This document shows positions 1 to 10,881 of a stretch of DNA of 64,000 nucleotides, piece after piece (position 1 is the stretch's first letter; each line of letters begins with the position of its first letter). The stretch is from positions 7,991,767-8,055,766 of the forward strand of contig CM043791.1 of assembly GCA_023974075.1 (NCBI GenBank). The letters are read 5' to 3'. The stretch comes from Chaenocephalus aceratus (taxonomy: Eukaryota; Chordata; Actinopteri; Perciformes; Channichthyidae). A model generated the notes under the pieces. The model was not told the origin of the DNA and did not search any database. It saw only the letters and a program-made list of their open reading frames with translations. The position numbers and the translations under genes were made by a program.

Positions 1-66
1 TCCCTGCACTCTAAATATATAAGTAGGCCTATATATTGTGAGGAAAACCGACTTATCAACGGATCA

Positions 67-326
67 CCAGGGGCCTCATTTATAAAGGGATATACGCTCA
101 AAAAAAAATGGCGTACGCCAGTTTCTACGCAATGTTTGCGATTTATAAAATACTAACTTGACGGGAAAATGTGCGGTCCTCCACGCAAACTCTAACCCAT
201 GCGTACGCACGAAGCACAACAACGGGAGAGACGAGAAACTGCGACACCGTTGGCAGAAGGAAGAATGGAGAGAAATATGTGGAAATAATACCATAAATAA
301 AATGTTACCTCTCATGTATCATATAT
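67..326. repeat. Left long inverted repeat
   Basis: Reverse-complementary to 7671-7932 with only scattered substitutions and 2-3 nt indels. It contains internal GCGTACGC-type palindromic motifs and a TTTATAAA near the outer end. Confidence 0.88.
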
Positions 327-811
327 GAAGAATTCGCAAGCCAATCTTGAAATGATTTAACAAACGCCTGTTTGCGACTCCTCAGTGCACACAAAAACAT
401 AACTTGGAGAAATAAATAAATACGGATATGTTATTTAAAACCACCTCGAATATGTTGTGTTAATGTTATGAAATGTTTTCTCATAAATGATGCGGTAAGC
501 AGGAGGACAGAATTACGTCTAAACTGACGCCGTTTTACATTTCTATCGGTTGTAGATACGAGCATGGTTTTACATACTACCATGTTTATTCATGTTTTAT
601 GCCGTTTGCTAAGACTTGATAAGTCGCTCATAAACACAGGAAGTATGGAAACTAAGAACACCATATATTTGGTAGATTTGGCAGCTGATATAACTCAACA
701 CATTAGTTGTATTTCCTTTAACAGGTGGATAGAGTTGCTGCAGTGGAGACGCTGCGCACAGCTGATAACTGGAACACAAACCCACAAATAAAAAAATAAA
801 CATTAATTGAC
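327..811. other. No gene seen
   Basis: AT-rich sequence between the left inverted repeat and the Tc1-like fragment. No coding signal stands out; the short open frames here lack recognisable motifs. Confidence 0.6.
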
Positions 812-1078
812 TCCACTCCGCGGGGAACCCCGATACTGGCACGCCTGTGCAATAATCATGCTGTCTAATCAGCATCTTGATATGCCACACCTGTGAGGTG
901 GGATGGATTATCTCGGCAAAGGAGAAGTGCTCACTATCACAGATTTTTTCAGATTTGTGAACAATATTTGAGAGAAATGGTTATTTTGTGTATGTAGAAA
1001 ATGTTTTAGATCTTTGAGTTCATCTCATGAAAAATGGGCGCAAAAACAAAAGTGTTGCATTTATATTTTTGTTCAGTG
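812..1078. mobile_element. Tc1/mariner-type transposon, 3'-terminal fragment
   Basis: The segment ends in TTATATTTTTGTTCAGTG followed by TA. This is the terminal inverted repeat of a widespread fish Tc1-like family, preceded by the family's usual subterminal sequence (AAAACAAAAGTGTTGCATTT). No transposase reading frame and no left TIR were found, so it is a truncated end. Family assignment is from memory of the terminal sequence. Confidence 0.7.
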
Positions 1079-1894
1079 TAATTAATGCAGTCTTTCTGGA
1101 CTTTTAAAAAAAAAAAAATACTGCAAATGAAGAATATTTTAAATGTTCTGCACAGATAGACAGATAGTGCCTTAACTTACAGCAGTTGAAAAGATTTTTG
1201 AAAGGATAAATTCTTCATGGGCTTCAATGGCTCTGTAGTAAAGGGTGTTTTATGGTTGCTTGTATTATCCTCAGATAGTGGTTGTTTAAATAACTACTGA
1301 CATTTTATAAATATTGCAAAAAAGGGCTCCAAAAAGGCATATATATATATATATATATATTTATATAACCTGACCGGCTTAGCCAGTGTGTATTTTTTCA
1401 AGCACCACAAGATTCAGAGTTTATCAAGTACAATTCTGGGTCATTGATTGTGTCATTTCTACAAACACATACAGTAAAAAATGCCTGTTTTTGAAGCCTT
1501 AAAATGGTGCAGGAAAAGGACTTTACATTGGGTTATACTTAAAGACAGGACTATTCAGTTAAGAGAGGAGAGAAAATGAAAGACAATTGTTATAATGGGT
1601 GATTGTAACATTAATGACAGACATAATATGAGGTCCTTGGCACTCTAGAGGGGTCATGTTGTGATCATGGGGCATCAGCCTTACAGCATCAGGACAATAT
1701 CATATGGAGTCAGACACTGGAAGTGTGCTGGAGGCGTTGACTGAGACTGATGGAAGGATGAGGCTGATGAGACCGAAGAATCTGCGAGGAACAAACTAGC
1801 GGCTGAGGAATAGTTATATAGTAAAAGCCAGCAGCATCATCAAGAGGCCAACAAGAGTGACAGTGTGTCAGTGTGCAGTCTACCATCCTCTTAA
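1079..1894. other. No gene seen; short (AT)n
   Basis: Non-coding sequence with a short AT dinucleotide run near 1339-1361. Nothing else is recognised. Confidence 0.6.
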
Positions 1895-2490
1895 AATACT
1901 CTGTCCAACAATATCAGTCTCATGAAGAAAGGTTTTTTAACGCTTATTCAAAATAGCAGAGAAACATGCATTCTTGTTCTCAGGAGGGGACATTGACAGA
2001 GGAGTACTGGAAAAGTACACAGTAAGTACTTCATAGTACTTGTGGGGGTAGTTTCAGTAGTACCGAGTCCAACAGGATCAACCTCATGAAGAACTAATGG
2101 CAACAAAAAGAATTCCCTCATCAAACTTAGCAGAAGTGCTTGATGTTGTTCTCAGCAGGGGACGTGTGGGGACTGTGGACTTAAAATACACAGTAAAAGT
2201 ACTTCAATGTATTGTAAGTAGTAGGCTAACAGTATCAATTTCATTAAGAACTAATGGTAAAATTATATTTGTATCACTCATCAAAGATAGCAGAAAAACA
2301 TGCATTATGTAGCCTACTATGGACTTTGACAGAGGATTACTCACAAAGTACACAGTAAAAGTACTTCATTTTATTTCTGGTAGAAGTCAAACTAGAACCG
2401 AGTCCAACAGTGTCAGTTTCCTTAAGAACTTGTGGTAACAAATATTTGTATCACTCGTCAAATATAGCAGGAAAAACAAACTCGAGAGGC
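1895..2490. repeat. Degenerate tandem repeat, ~160-176 bp unit
   Basis: About 3.5 diverged copies. Landmark TCCAACA..TCA..T..AAG recurs near 1900, 2067, 2228 and 2404. Landmark TACACAGTAAAAGTACTTCA recurs near 2012 (shorter), 2188 and 2348. Landmark ATAGCAGA.AAACATGCATT also recurs. The short open frames here are by-products of the repeat. Confidence 0.8.
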
Positions 2491-3032
2491 GGCGGAGTGA
2501 CCGCAGTGCAGAAACCGCTGTATAGTTTAAATCTCCTAACAATGTTGTCCATTTTAGACAGAGGCTTATTATATTTACAGCCCTTAATAACATTCATTTT
2601 CTGGCCTCAATATGTGTCTTGGCCGTTTTCGTTGTGATCGCTAAATTCCCCTTGTTTATAATAATCACCGGTCCTTCAGCAGGATACTGTCGTGATTCAA
2701 AGTGTGATTTTACCAAACGAGTGCTTTTGTTTGAAATCACTTCCGTGAGTTTCGCCCCGCCGCTCGCTCCAAGGACCATTTGACCATTTGTGACCATGGA
2801 TGTATAATAAGAACTGGATACAGCGTGGGAGGCGGGGCCTCATTCATTCCTATGAGAGTTGCTCATTGGCGCATGATGACAAAATGGCCCAACTTTTGAG
2901 AGAGCGAAACGTCACAGATTACCCAGCATGCCTGAGAAGCACCCGTATGTGCACTCATAGAGCATGCGCAACTTTAACCACGCCGCCCAAAAGGCTCGTT
3001 CACATTAAGCACGTGAATTTGCGTACACCTAA
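2491..3032. other. No gene seen
   Basis: Sequence between the tandem repeat and the Harbinger left end. No recognisable coding or repeat family. Confidence 0.5.
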
Positions 3033-3183
3033 CGGACCGTCCACACAGCGGCGTGCGTTGACGCTTGGCGGTGGGCGTGTCTGAAGCATGGGGAGTCAAC
3101 GTGACCAACAACCAATCACATGAATCTCCCGCCCCCGACATAGCAAAAAAGGAAAAGCCCGGTTCTTCTCCACTATTGCCAAA

Positions 3184-4731
3184 ATGGATGCCAGTTTTGT
3201 AGCAAGGGTAGCACGGGCAAGTGTAGTAGCAAGGGTGGCTTTAGTGTATGCAATGTCTCGCAGGAGGCCATGTAGTGTGCGTTGCTGTTGGGTACATCCG
3301 ATACTCAGAAAACGTCTGCAACGGGGGGAATACCACATTCTGGTCCAAGAGCTCCGCCTGGATGATGTACTGTTTCAGCAGTACTTCAGGATGAGCAAAG
3401 ACGTGTTCGACGAGTTGCTCGGAAAAGTGGGTCCACTGATTTCAAAGGCAGACACCCATATGCGTTTGTCAATCGGACCCGCCGAGCGACTCGCCATCTG
3501 CCTACGGTACGTTTTGTGTATTTCTACTTCTGTAATCTGACTCTGTATATAAAGAGAGAGAATGCATGCCATGGATGAATGAAGTCTGTGATTTAGTTCA
3601 GATGGATGACATTAATTAAGATAGCTAGGTAAATACAGTATTGCTCCCCTGTGTACATGGCATGTGTGTGTGCGTGCGTGTGTGTGTGTGTGTGTGTATG
3701 TGTGTCTGTGGGGGTCTGTGTGTGTGTGTCTGTGGGCTGTGTGTGTGGGGACATATACTTTTTTTTAATCATGTATATTATTTTTTTCTCAGGTACCTGG
3801 CAACCGGTGACTCATACAGGACCATAGCATTCAGCTATCGGGTCGGGCATGCAACAGTGGCTGTCATCGTCAAGGAGGTTGCGGGTGCCATCTGGACCGC
3901 CCTGGTCGAGGAGACCATGCCGGTACCACAGACCGAGGACTGGAGAGCCATCGCTGCTGGGTTCCAGGAGCGCTGGAACTTTCCGAATTGCGTTGGTGCC
4001 ATTGATGGGAAGCACGTGGTGATCCAGGCTCCGGGAAATTCTGGGTCCCTGTACTTCAACTACAAGTCCACCCACTCCTTGGTACTGCTGGCTGTCGTGG
4101 ATGCTGAGTACCTCTTCAGGGTAGTGGATGCCCAGTACCTCTTCAGGGTAGTGGATGTCGGAGGCTTTGGAAGGAGCAGCGACGGTGGGAGCCTGCGGAA
4201 TTCTGCTTTTGGAGAGAGCCTCCGAGATGGCAGTCTGCAGCTACCACCTGACACCGTCATCCCAGGAGCAGAGCGGCTGGGCCTTCTTCCCCATGTGTTT
4301 GCTGGAGATGAGGCTTTTCCGCTGCTGGACAACCTGCTGCGTCCGTTCCCTGGACGTCAGCTCACACGCGAAAAGAGGATGTTCAACTACCGCCTCAGCC
4401 GGGCCAGGTTGGTGGTTGAATGTGCGTTGGCACCCTCTCATCCCAGTGGAGAATGCTCAGGCGTGTCATCACCACCAGCCCGGAGGTAGCAGAGTTGTGT
4501 GTGAAGGCCACCTGTGTGTTGCACAACTTCCTCCGCAGGAAGACGATAGGAAGGACATCACGCACACCTATCGCAGAGTCCACGGATGAAGCTCCAGCTA
4601 CTCCAACCCTGCGTGATGCACCGAGGATGGGCTCCAACAATGCCACACGCAGATCCATCCAACTGCGGGACACCTTCTGCAGCTATTTCAATGAGGAGGG
4701 TGCAGTGCCATGGCAGCAGAACGTGGTGTAG
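3184..4731 (+). pseudogene. Harbinger (HARBI1-like) DDE transposase, decayed
   Basis: Two exons fit. Exon 1 is 3184-3506 (start ATG, N-terminal helical region with YFRMSKDVFDELL). A GT-AG intron at 3507-3792 contains (GT)n, and exon 2 runs from 3793. Exon 2 has the DDE_Tnp_4 landmarks: first Asp in GAIDGKHV, second Asp in VGGFGRSSDGG, and the C-terminal Glu in LSRARLVVE. Two lesions are visible. An in-frame 27-bp tandem duplication (about 4097-4150) repeats VDAEYLFRV just before the second Asp. A frameshift near 4425 moves the conserved tail (SSQWRMLRRVI..VKATCVLHNFLRRK) into another frame, which stays open to 4731. The family cuts and joins element ends in the nucleus, normally with the MADF/Myb partner encoded downstream on the other strand. 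This copy is presumably inactive. Confidence 0.88.
3661..3752. repeat. Imperfect (GT)n in transposase intron
   Basis: GT-rich run with interruptions inside the inferred Harbinger intron. Confidence 0.85.
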
Positions 4732-5189
4732 GGTCACCATGGCTCTTTTAAGAGCCTCCAAACCAAAAGCTCTTTTAAGAGCTACCCATATTTTCTTTAA
4801 AAAGCAAATATTCCATATGAGCCATTTTAAAAACAAACATTCCTAATAAACATGTTTCTTAAATTGATATTATGCATTGCTAACAACCTTTTTCCTTCAG
4901 CCCTGTTTTTACTGATAAACCACTCGTGATTTCAACAGGTTTTCACATGAACAATTATACAGAAGACAGCACATTATACATCGACATACATGAAGCTTCT
5001 GCATCTTCCGTATGTTGTAACTGACAAACGACATGAACAAGTGAAGACACAGTATGGCCATAACATACTTTAAATAACTTTTATTTATAATAATGTATTA
5101 TGTAATATTGTGAGTGAAGTGTGTGCAGTGATGAGTGTAAAACATGTAGTGTGGATCAGTATGGCTGTAAATAACAAAAAAGTGATGAA
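4732..5189. other. Harbinger intergenic spacer
   Basis: AT-rich non-coding sequence between the converging 3' ends of the two Harbinger genes; an AATAAA lies near 4845. Confidence 0.6.
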
Positions 5190-6339
5190 TCAGTCTTCCT
5201 CCTGCTCTGCTTCAAAAAATGCCTTATGAATGGCAAATTTCAGCCTTATCTTCTTTACCATGGACATCCTTCGCAATGAAGGCAAGAGGCCCCGGAGAAA
5301 CAACTCGTCCTCGTCCTCCTCCACCACTGGAGGAGGTTGAGATAGTGGCATGGAGATAACAGGAGCGATGGCTGACAGCAACCCTTTCTCAAAGGCGGAC
5401 ATCTCCCTTCCCCTTCTCCTTTTTCCCCGGCCCTCAACATTATCCTCCTCCTCTCCTGCCTGCCCTGCCTCCTCTCCTGTCTGCCCTGCCTCAGCTGGCT
5501 GGCTGAGTCTCACCAAGGCTTTCATCTAGCTGGCTTTGGCTCTCATCCTCTGGCACCTGGCTGGGGTCAGGAGTAGTACAGGGGGGTGGAGGCAGGGTTT
5601 GCCGGGGGATATTGCTGGACGTCTCACGGTCAATGAGAAATGGGGTTAAAAAACCCATCACTGCCGTGAAACGCCAGGGTTTATATCCCCCTGACGACCC
5701 TGCCTTCTCCCTAGCTTTCTCCTTCCGGAACCTGTCCCTCAGAGACTTCCACCTTGTCCTGCACAATTCCTCTAATGAAATAAAATAATAAAGTTAATTT
5801 GTTGAACTACTTGAAGAATTGACTAAATTATTCCTACATTAATGAAAAGCAAATCCCTTTATCACTGTCATTTGCATAAAAGGTTTTACATTCACACTTT
5901 ATATGATGAACATTTATGACATTAATGGCTATGGTGCTATTTTATGCTACATTCCATGCTGGCTAAATATACTGTCTATGCCTGCAAGCTGTCCATTCAA
6001 TGTTAAAATTAAGTACACTGGATATATCAAATCAAGTTTTATTTATATAGCACATTTATAAACATTTATAAACGATTTTTGGTCGAGCCAAAGTGCTGTA
6101 CATATAATAAAACTAGCCTACAGTAGAGACACGTTACAGCTAATACAACAGCACAGTTTGTTCAGAATATCATATATAATATAAACTCCCCAAACTGGCG
6201 AAAACCTACCAGTTCCACCCACTGTCTCTGCCACCTCCCTCCATGCCGGGCTCCTCCGGGTTGTATCCCGGTAAATGAACAGAGACTGATCATATAACAC
6301 CGGGTGATTCACTACCGCTATAATTAATTTCTCCTCCAT
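5190..6339 (-). pseudogene. MADF-domain protein of Harbinger, frameshifted
   Basis: Exon 1 (6339-6210) starts MEEKLIIAVVNHPVLYD and supplies the first half of a MADF domain. A GT-AG intron (6209-5772) follows. Exon 2 starts at 5771 and continues the domain (ELCRTRWKSLRDRFRKEK, then YKPWRFTAVMGFLTPF). After about 90 residues the frame stops at 5491, but the adjacent frame continues from about 5525 to 5190 with an acidic, Pro-rich tail and RGKRRRGRE basic stretch. The break sits in CAGCCAGCCAG, so a 4-bp slippage duplication would explain it. In Harbinger elements such proteins bind TIRs and help transposase enter the nucleus; that role is inferred from the family. Gene and transposase converge. 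Confidence 0.82.
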
Positions 6340-6441
6340 TTTTTGGAATATGAGGAAAAGACCTGCGGTGTGTCTCTCCGTCTCTCCCAGCATACACGCG
6401 GTTTGATTGGCTAGCACTGTACTGGCAGATTTGCATATAAA

Positions 6442-6493
6442 CGGGATTTCATTGGCTGACGCCTCGATGGAGGCGTCAGCCAATGAAATCCCG
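6442..6493. repeat. Perfect palindrome, 24+4+24
   Basis: The arm CGGGATTTCATTGGCTGACG(CCTC) is repeated as an exact reverse complement after 4 nt. It lies inside the Harbinger element, upstream of the MADF gene, and is separate from the element's TIRs. Confidence 0.95.
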
Positions 6494-6604
6494 CTCCATG
6501 TCGCTTCCCAAAATGCAGTTCGGCTAAAAGTGACGTCACCCCATTCAAAGTGAATGGGCAGAAGCGTTGGAAGCTTCAACGTACGCCGCTGTGTGGACGG
6601 GCCG

Positions 6605-7670
6605 TGACAGCACCGCGCGTTCATGACAGCATGGTACTGGATTTATATGAACGAGGCGGCAGTTAGCAGCTAGCGGCTAGCTAGTAAATTATGCTAAGTT
6701 ACACATCAATCGTTATGTACTTTTATATTACGCTGACATCAGGATCTAGTGATATCCAAGCAACAGAGCTTCATTTAGCATGATACTTGTGTGGGTTGTA
6801 CATGAAACCACTTGGTAATATATAAAAATGTATTATGTTGAAGCCTGTTATGATCAATTGTGAGTTAAAACTTTTATCTAAAAAGTAAAGCTGATGATGG
6901 ATTACTGTGGTGGAGTTAAAATAACAATAGCCTATTTCTTTTTGAAATGTAATGGAGTAAAAGGATAGTAACTGTGATTATTCATGTTAAGTAGCCCACA
7001 AGTAACTAAAACAATTGCAAGTGCAATAAGAAGCTACAGGAACGTTAATCTACGTCGGTAATATTAACTTTATTTAATACAATATTTACGGTACAAGATT
7101 GACATCATACAGCCCATGTAGTATAATATTTTACAAATGATGAATTACAGCAAACATGTGCAATATATCCATTATTACAGCTCCGTGGGCTGGCAGTAAG
7201 GCGATACGGTCCGTTGTTATTGTGCATCCATGGGAAAAGAGAAACTCATGTAGTGCTGAACACGTAACATGAACGTGCCGGGCAGCGCAGTCCCGTGGGT
7301 TAGATGCGCGTTCATAATGCCGAGGGAAATAACTCTCAGAATAACGTTATTAGCACATTTTTACAACTTGAGGAACGAATGTTTTTAATAAGGGCTATAC
7401 AAACGTTCATACTGGGTAGTTTATTTAGTTTAAAAAAAATTATCCAACGAGTTACAGACCACTCTTTCCCCATGTAAGTCAATGGGAAAAAGTGTTTCCG
7501 GGCCCAGCAACCTAAAGGAAGTGTAGTACCGCCGTTTGACCAGCACGAATATTCTCATCAGACTCCGGCGCACTTCCTGGGGGCTTGTTGGCAAAAAGCA
7601 AAAAGGCCTCTTAGACGCTCTTCCGTTTACGTGTTTAATAAAGAAAAACAATTGGACGGCAGATACACAG
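6605..7670. other. No gene seen
   Basis: Non-coding DNA between the Harbinger right end and the right long inverted repeat. No motif was recognised. Confidence 0.55.
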
Positions 7671-7932
7671 ATTATATATGATAAATGAGGGGTAACATTT
7701 TATTTATGCTATTATTTCCACATATTTCTCTCCGTTCTTTCTTCTGCCAACGGTGTCGCAGTTTCTCGTCTCTCCCATTGTTGTGCTTAGTGCGTACGCA
7801 TGGGTTAGAGTTTGCGTGGAGGACCGCACATTTTCCCGTCAAGTTAGTATTTTATAAATCGCAAACATTGCGTAGAGAAACTGGCGTACGCCATTTTTTG
7901 AGCGTATATCCCTTTATAAATGAGGTCCCTGG
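7671..7932. repeat. Right long inverted repeat
   Basis: Reverse complement of 67-326; see that entry. Confidence 0.88.
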
Positions 7933-8276
7933 AGAGAGCTTTCGCACCTGTGGCGACTAGCTAGGGTTGCCAACGTCCCGTATTAGCCGGGACGTCCCGT
8001 ATTTGAGCCAAAAGGGGCGTGTCCCGTACGGGACATTGTTTGTCCCGGACTCCCGTGTAAAGGGAAAAATAAAAAATATGTTTCTGTTTGCGCGCAATGC
8101 AGTGTGTCTGGCTGCGTGCCTGTGTGTTGTGTGCTGTATGCGAAGGGCGCTAGGACCGCTCAGTTGACAGGGCAGGCACAATGCTCGCACGTGTGTATGT
8201 GAGATTTTCTCTGGTGGGCCGCGGGCGCGGCATCATTGTTTGTGTGGCATGTCAGCCTGTTCAGTCGTGTGGGGAA

Positions 8277-8405
8277 ATGAGCGCTGCCGGTGGAGGAGGT
8301 GATAATGAAAGAGGAGAAGAGAGAGAGGATGTGGTTCTGGGCCCTTCTAAAAAGAAAAGACTTGTGTCTTACAACAAACAGTGGAAGAAAAACACAGTTG
8401 GGTAA
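8277..8405 (+). pseudogene. hAT transposase N-terminal remnant
   Basis: A 42-codon frame begins MSAAGGGGDNERGEEREDV and contains PSKKKRLVSYNKQWKK. This resembles the low-complexity start and the run into the BED/TTF-type zinc finger of fish hAT transposases. It stops before any zinc ligands. Too short for firm family placement. Confidence 0.45.
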
Positions 8406-8434
8406 AGCCCGTGAGTGGAGATCTGTCTCGGGTC

Positions 8435-8437
<3 letters not shown>

Positions 8438-8486
<49 letters not shown>

Positions 8487-8503
8487 GTGTGTGTGTGTGT
8501 GTG
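8438..8503. repeat. (GT)n microsatellite
   Basis: About 33 GT units with one GC interruption. Confidence 0.95.
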
Positions 8504-8636
8504 GACTAGCATTACTATAGGCCTACTTGTGGGGACCTAAATCTGTTTACACAGTCACGTGTGGGGACTTATGGGACAAAATGGAGGTCCCTATGAGGGG
8601 AATCATTAATTTTAGGGTGAAGACTTGTTTAGGATT

Positions 8637-8662
8637 AGGGTAAGGTTAAGGGTTAGGGTTAG
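8637..8662. repeat. Interstitial telomere-like motif
   Basis: Degenerate TTAGGG-like units (AGGGTTAGGGTTAGG) sit between two GT/TG microsatellites. They are too short and degenerate to be a telomere. Confidence 0.6.
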
Positions 8663-8749
8663 GCATGTGTTGGTTATGGTTAAGGTTAGGATAAGTCTCC
8701 TGGAAATGCATGTAAGTCAATGTAATGTCCCCTGAAGTGATGTATACGT

Positions 8750-8769
8750 ACATGTGTGTGTGTGTGTGT

Positions 8770-8812
<43 letters not shown>
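8750..8812. repeat. (TG)n microsatellite
   Basis: TG tract followed by GTGAGTGAGTGAG. Confidence 0.95.
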
Positions 8813-8815
<3 letters not shown>

Positions 8816-9383
8816 TGAGTGAGTGAGTCAGCTGATTGAAGGGAAAATGCTGGGGAAATGGTTGGTTGAAGGATAACATTAAGTCTAATAATGATGTACC
8901 GTGCATGTTCACATCATGTATACTTTGCATTACTTAATACCATTTTTCAAATATTTATTTTTTAACATTTTGGATAAAATAGCCAATTGTACATCGAGGT
9001 GCCCAGATGTCCCTAGTGCCCACCTATCCGATTTGAACATGCTGATATACAATGTGATGTAGCCTAATGCAGGTGTAAGATCATTGTGTTTGTATTGTGT
9101 TAAAGGTATGCATAGTTTTCTATGCATTTTGAGGGTTTTGGGGGGTTTGACCCCTCGAACCCTAGGGGGCTGGCTCCCCCAAAATAATTAAATAACATAA
9201 CCCTAACCCTAAAACCGAAATAAAGTAACAAAAAAAAGTAACTAAATCCGCCAGAAACCCGAAAATCTTCGCGCTCGCGTTTCTCCATTTCTGGAAGTTG
9301 GCAACCCTACCACTAACGGTCATAATTTCTCTGCTTTGTTTCAAGCCCGCATCAGAAAGAATGGTGGTACTTTTCCAGTTGGT

Positions 9384-9512
9384 CTACCTGCTCTTCACGT
9401 AGCTCTGCATGACGTCGTTTAGGTGCTTTTTTTCTGGGGATAGGCACTGCTCAATCCACTCCTCCATAGTAAGGCCACCCCGGAGGTCGAAGTTAACCTT
9501 ATATGTTTCCAT
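9384..9512 (-). CDS. Short hypothetical ORF (42 codons)
   Basis: Reads METYKVNFDLRGGLTMEEW... and ends at a TAG. It lies just outside the hAT right end, has a balanced composition and no low complexity. I recognise no family. It could be a leftover of an older element or chance. Confidence 0.15.
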   Translation of the reverse strand: METYKVNFDLRGGLTMEEWIEQCLSPEKKHLNDVMQSYVKSR

Positions 9513-9855
9513 TTTAAGCTTTGTAAGTTAGTTAGTTTCGTAATGTAACAGTTGTAACGGTTGTAGCTTTTCTCAGACGCGGAGGGATACATGACTTGTG
9601 AAAAGTAACTACAATTCTACCCGTGATATACGCTCATTATCACGGCTAAGAATCAGATTGCTTGATTTGACCGTTTTATAATACTTTAAATATTTTTGCA
9701 CTGAAGTACCATCACAATTCTAATGCTGTATACTTTTAAATTACAACTTCACAAAGTGTCATCTATTTATTTTTCTGACGATAAATATTTCTATTCATTA
9801 TTAAATAAATGTCTGTGGTGTTTTGTTAAACTGTTTGGTGTTTTGCACAATGATA

Positions 9856-10670
9856 CAGGGCCGAATTCACCATATACATTGGGGGGGACACATCCCCCAA
9901 TATATAGCCTAACTGATACAAAGAAATTATTTTGGCTATTTGTATACTTGAAAACCTTTATTTTCTGTTATTGTGAACTTCACCAAAATGATATATTCTT
10001 TTCATATGTAAATTGGTTCCGCCTTTGTTTGTTTATGCATATCTTTATTTTGTACCCGGGGGGTGTATTTCGCTGTTGCACATCCAAGTCCAGCTTCAGT
10101 TAGCGTTGATGCTCCATGCAGGTCAGTCATGTTTTAATTTGCCCTCCATCACTTCTGGTATCTTTTTCTAGTTAGCCCTAAATTAATCTATATTATTTTA
10201 TTTTGTAATGGTAATGTTAATGAACCCTCCGGTTTAGCTTCTTTGTGTAAATAACTTGTAGTTCTGATGTTCAAACCGAACTTTTCAGGAATAGTAGCTA
10301 GGGGAGTGATTTGGAAAATATGCATAAAGAAAAAGTAAATCTGTTTACAGTTCTGTTTCACATGGGTGTTGTTGAGAGATGTATCCATAGATTTAGTCCC
10401 TAATGTTGCTCTCAAAGTGCACCAGATTGATGCAACATTAAAAAAAATGTTGTCCCACCCACATTGAGGATGCTTCCTACGCCCTTGCCTGATAAACAGT
10501 TTCGTGAATATTGTTGTTTTTTGGGGGTTTCATGGGGTTTAACAGGTTTTAAAGTATCCCATGTGTTAGTGAATTTTTATATATTTTCCTTTAGAATGGC
10601 AGGAAATTAGTATTCAAATTTTGATTGAATTTTTGGTCCCCCCCAATGTTGACTCCATGGTTACGGCCTA
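9856..10670. mobile_element. Probable hAT-like element, no duplication found
   Basis: It starts CAGGGCCGAATTCACCATAT plus a CCCCCCAA-type hairpin and ends GTTGACTCCATGGTTACGGC. These ends are imperfect inverted repeats of a type seen in fish hAT relatives. No matching 8-bp flank was found. At 10320-10450 it contains a variant of the module also found at 12112, 25450 and 63290. Confidence 0.4.
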
Positions 10671-10721
10671 GCCGTACCTACTGTCTAAATGTCAGGATAG
10701 ATCAATAGGAGCTACTGCTGC

Positions 10722-10791
10722 AGGTCTCCCTTGAAAAAGAGATCATTGATCTCAATGGGATTTTACCTGGATAAATAAAGGTTTTGAATTT
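10722..10791 (+). repeat. LINE 3'-end-like fragment
   Basis: GGTCTCCCTTGAAAAAGAGA followed by ATCTCAATGGGATTTTACCT and GATAAATAAAGG resembles the 3' end of a fish CR1/L2-group LINE. Only the terminal ~70 bp is present. Confidence 0.5.
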
Positions 10792-10881
10792 AAGGTGAAA
10801 AGGTTAAGGAGTAACACGTGGTGTTAATGCATATTTCACATCAATGTGTGTGTGTGTCCCCGTGTGTGTCCGTGTCACCAG

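Larger units (their letters stand above)
3033..6604. mobile_element. PIF/Harbinger transposon with transposase and MADF genes
   Basis: The element is 3.57 kb. Left TIR is CGGACCGTCCACACAGCGGC and right TIR (reverse complement) is CGGCCCGTCCACACAGCGGC. The flanking trinucleotides are TAA and TGA, consistent with the 3-bp TWA target duplication of this superfamily after one substitution. It carries the expected pair of genes, converging on each other: a DDE transposase on + and a MADF/Myb-like DNA-binding protein on -. Both genes carry frameshifts, so the copy is dead. A 52-bp palindrome lies near the right end. Confidence 0.9.
67..7932. mobile_element. Composite DNA element bounded by ~260-bp inverted repeats
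   Basis: Nearly identical inverted repeats of about 260 bp lie at both ends (outer ends CCAGGGGCCTCATTTATAAA on the left and, as reverse complement, CCAGGGACCTCATTTATAAA on the right). They suggest one 7.9 kb DNA transposon with long TIRs. The interior holds no transposase of its own that I can recognise; the only genes belong to a Harbinger element at 3033-6604 with its own TIRs. I could not find a convincing target-site duplication, so two separate insertions of one repeat in opposite orientation remain possible. Confidence 0.45.
7962..9309. mobile_element. hAT-type element, internally deleted
   Basis: TIRs are TAGGGTTGCCAACGTCCCGT (left) and TAGGGTTGCCAACTTCCAGA (right, reverse complement). 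The flanking octamers CGACTAGC and CCACTAAC match at 6 of 8 positions, consistent with a decayed 8-bp hAT target duplication. The interior holds a short transposase N-terminal remnant, two GT/TG microsatellites and a GGTTAGGG-rich stretch. Confidence 0.75.

Noticed and set aside
67..90. Target-site duplication for the long inverted-repeat unit
   Set aside because: Flanks CAG on the left and TGG on the right do not form a direct repeat; no other register works.
6118..6624. 168-codon minus-strand open frame as a single-exon gene
   Set aside because: Only the part from 6339 to 6210 is the MADF first exon; the rest is TIR/palindrome upstream and intron read-through downstream.
8637..8662. Telomere or subtelomere
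   Set aside because: Only a few degenerate TTAGGG-like units within a hAT and flanked by GT repeats.
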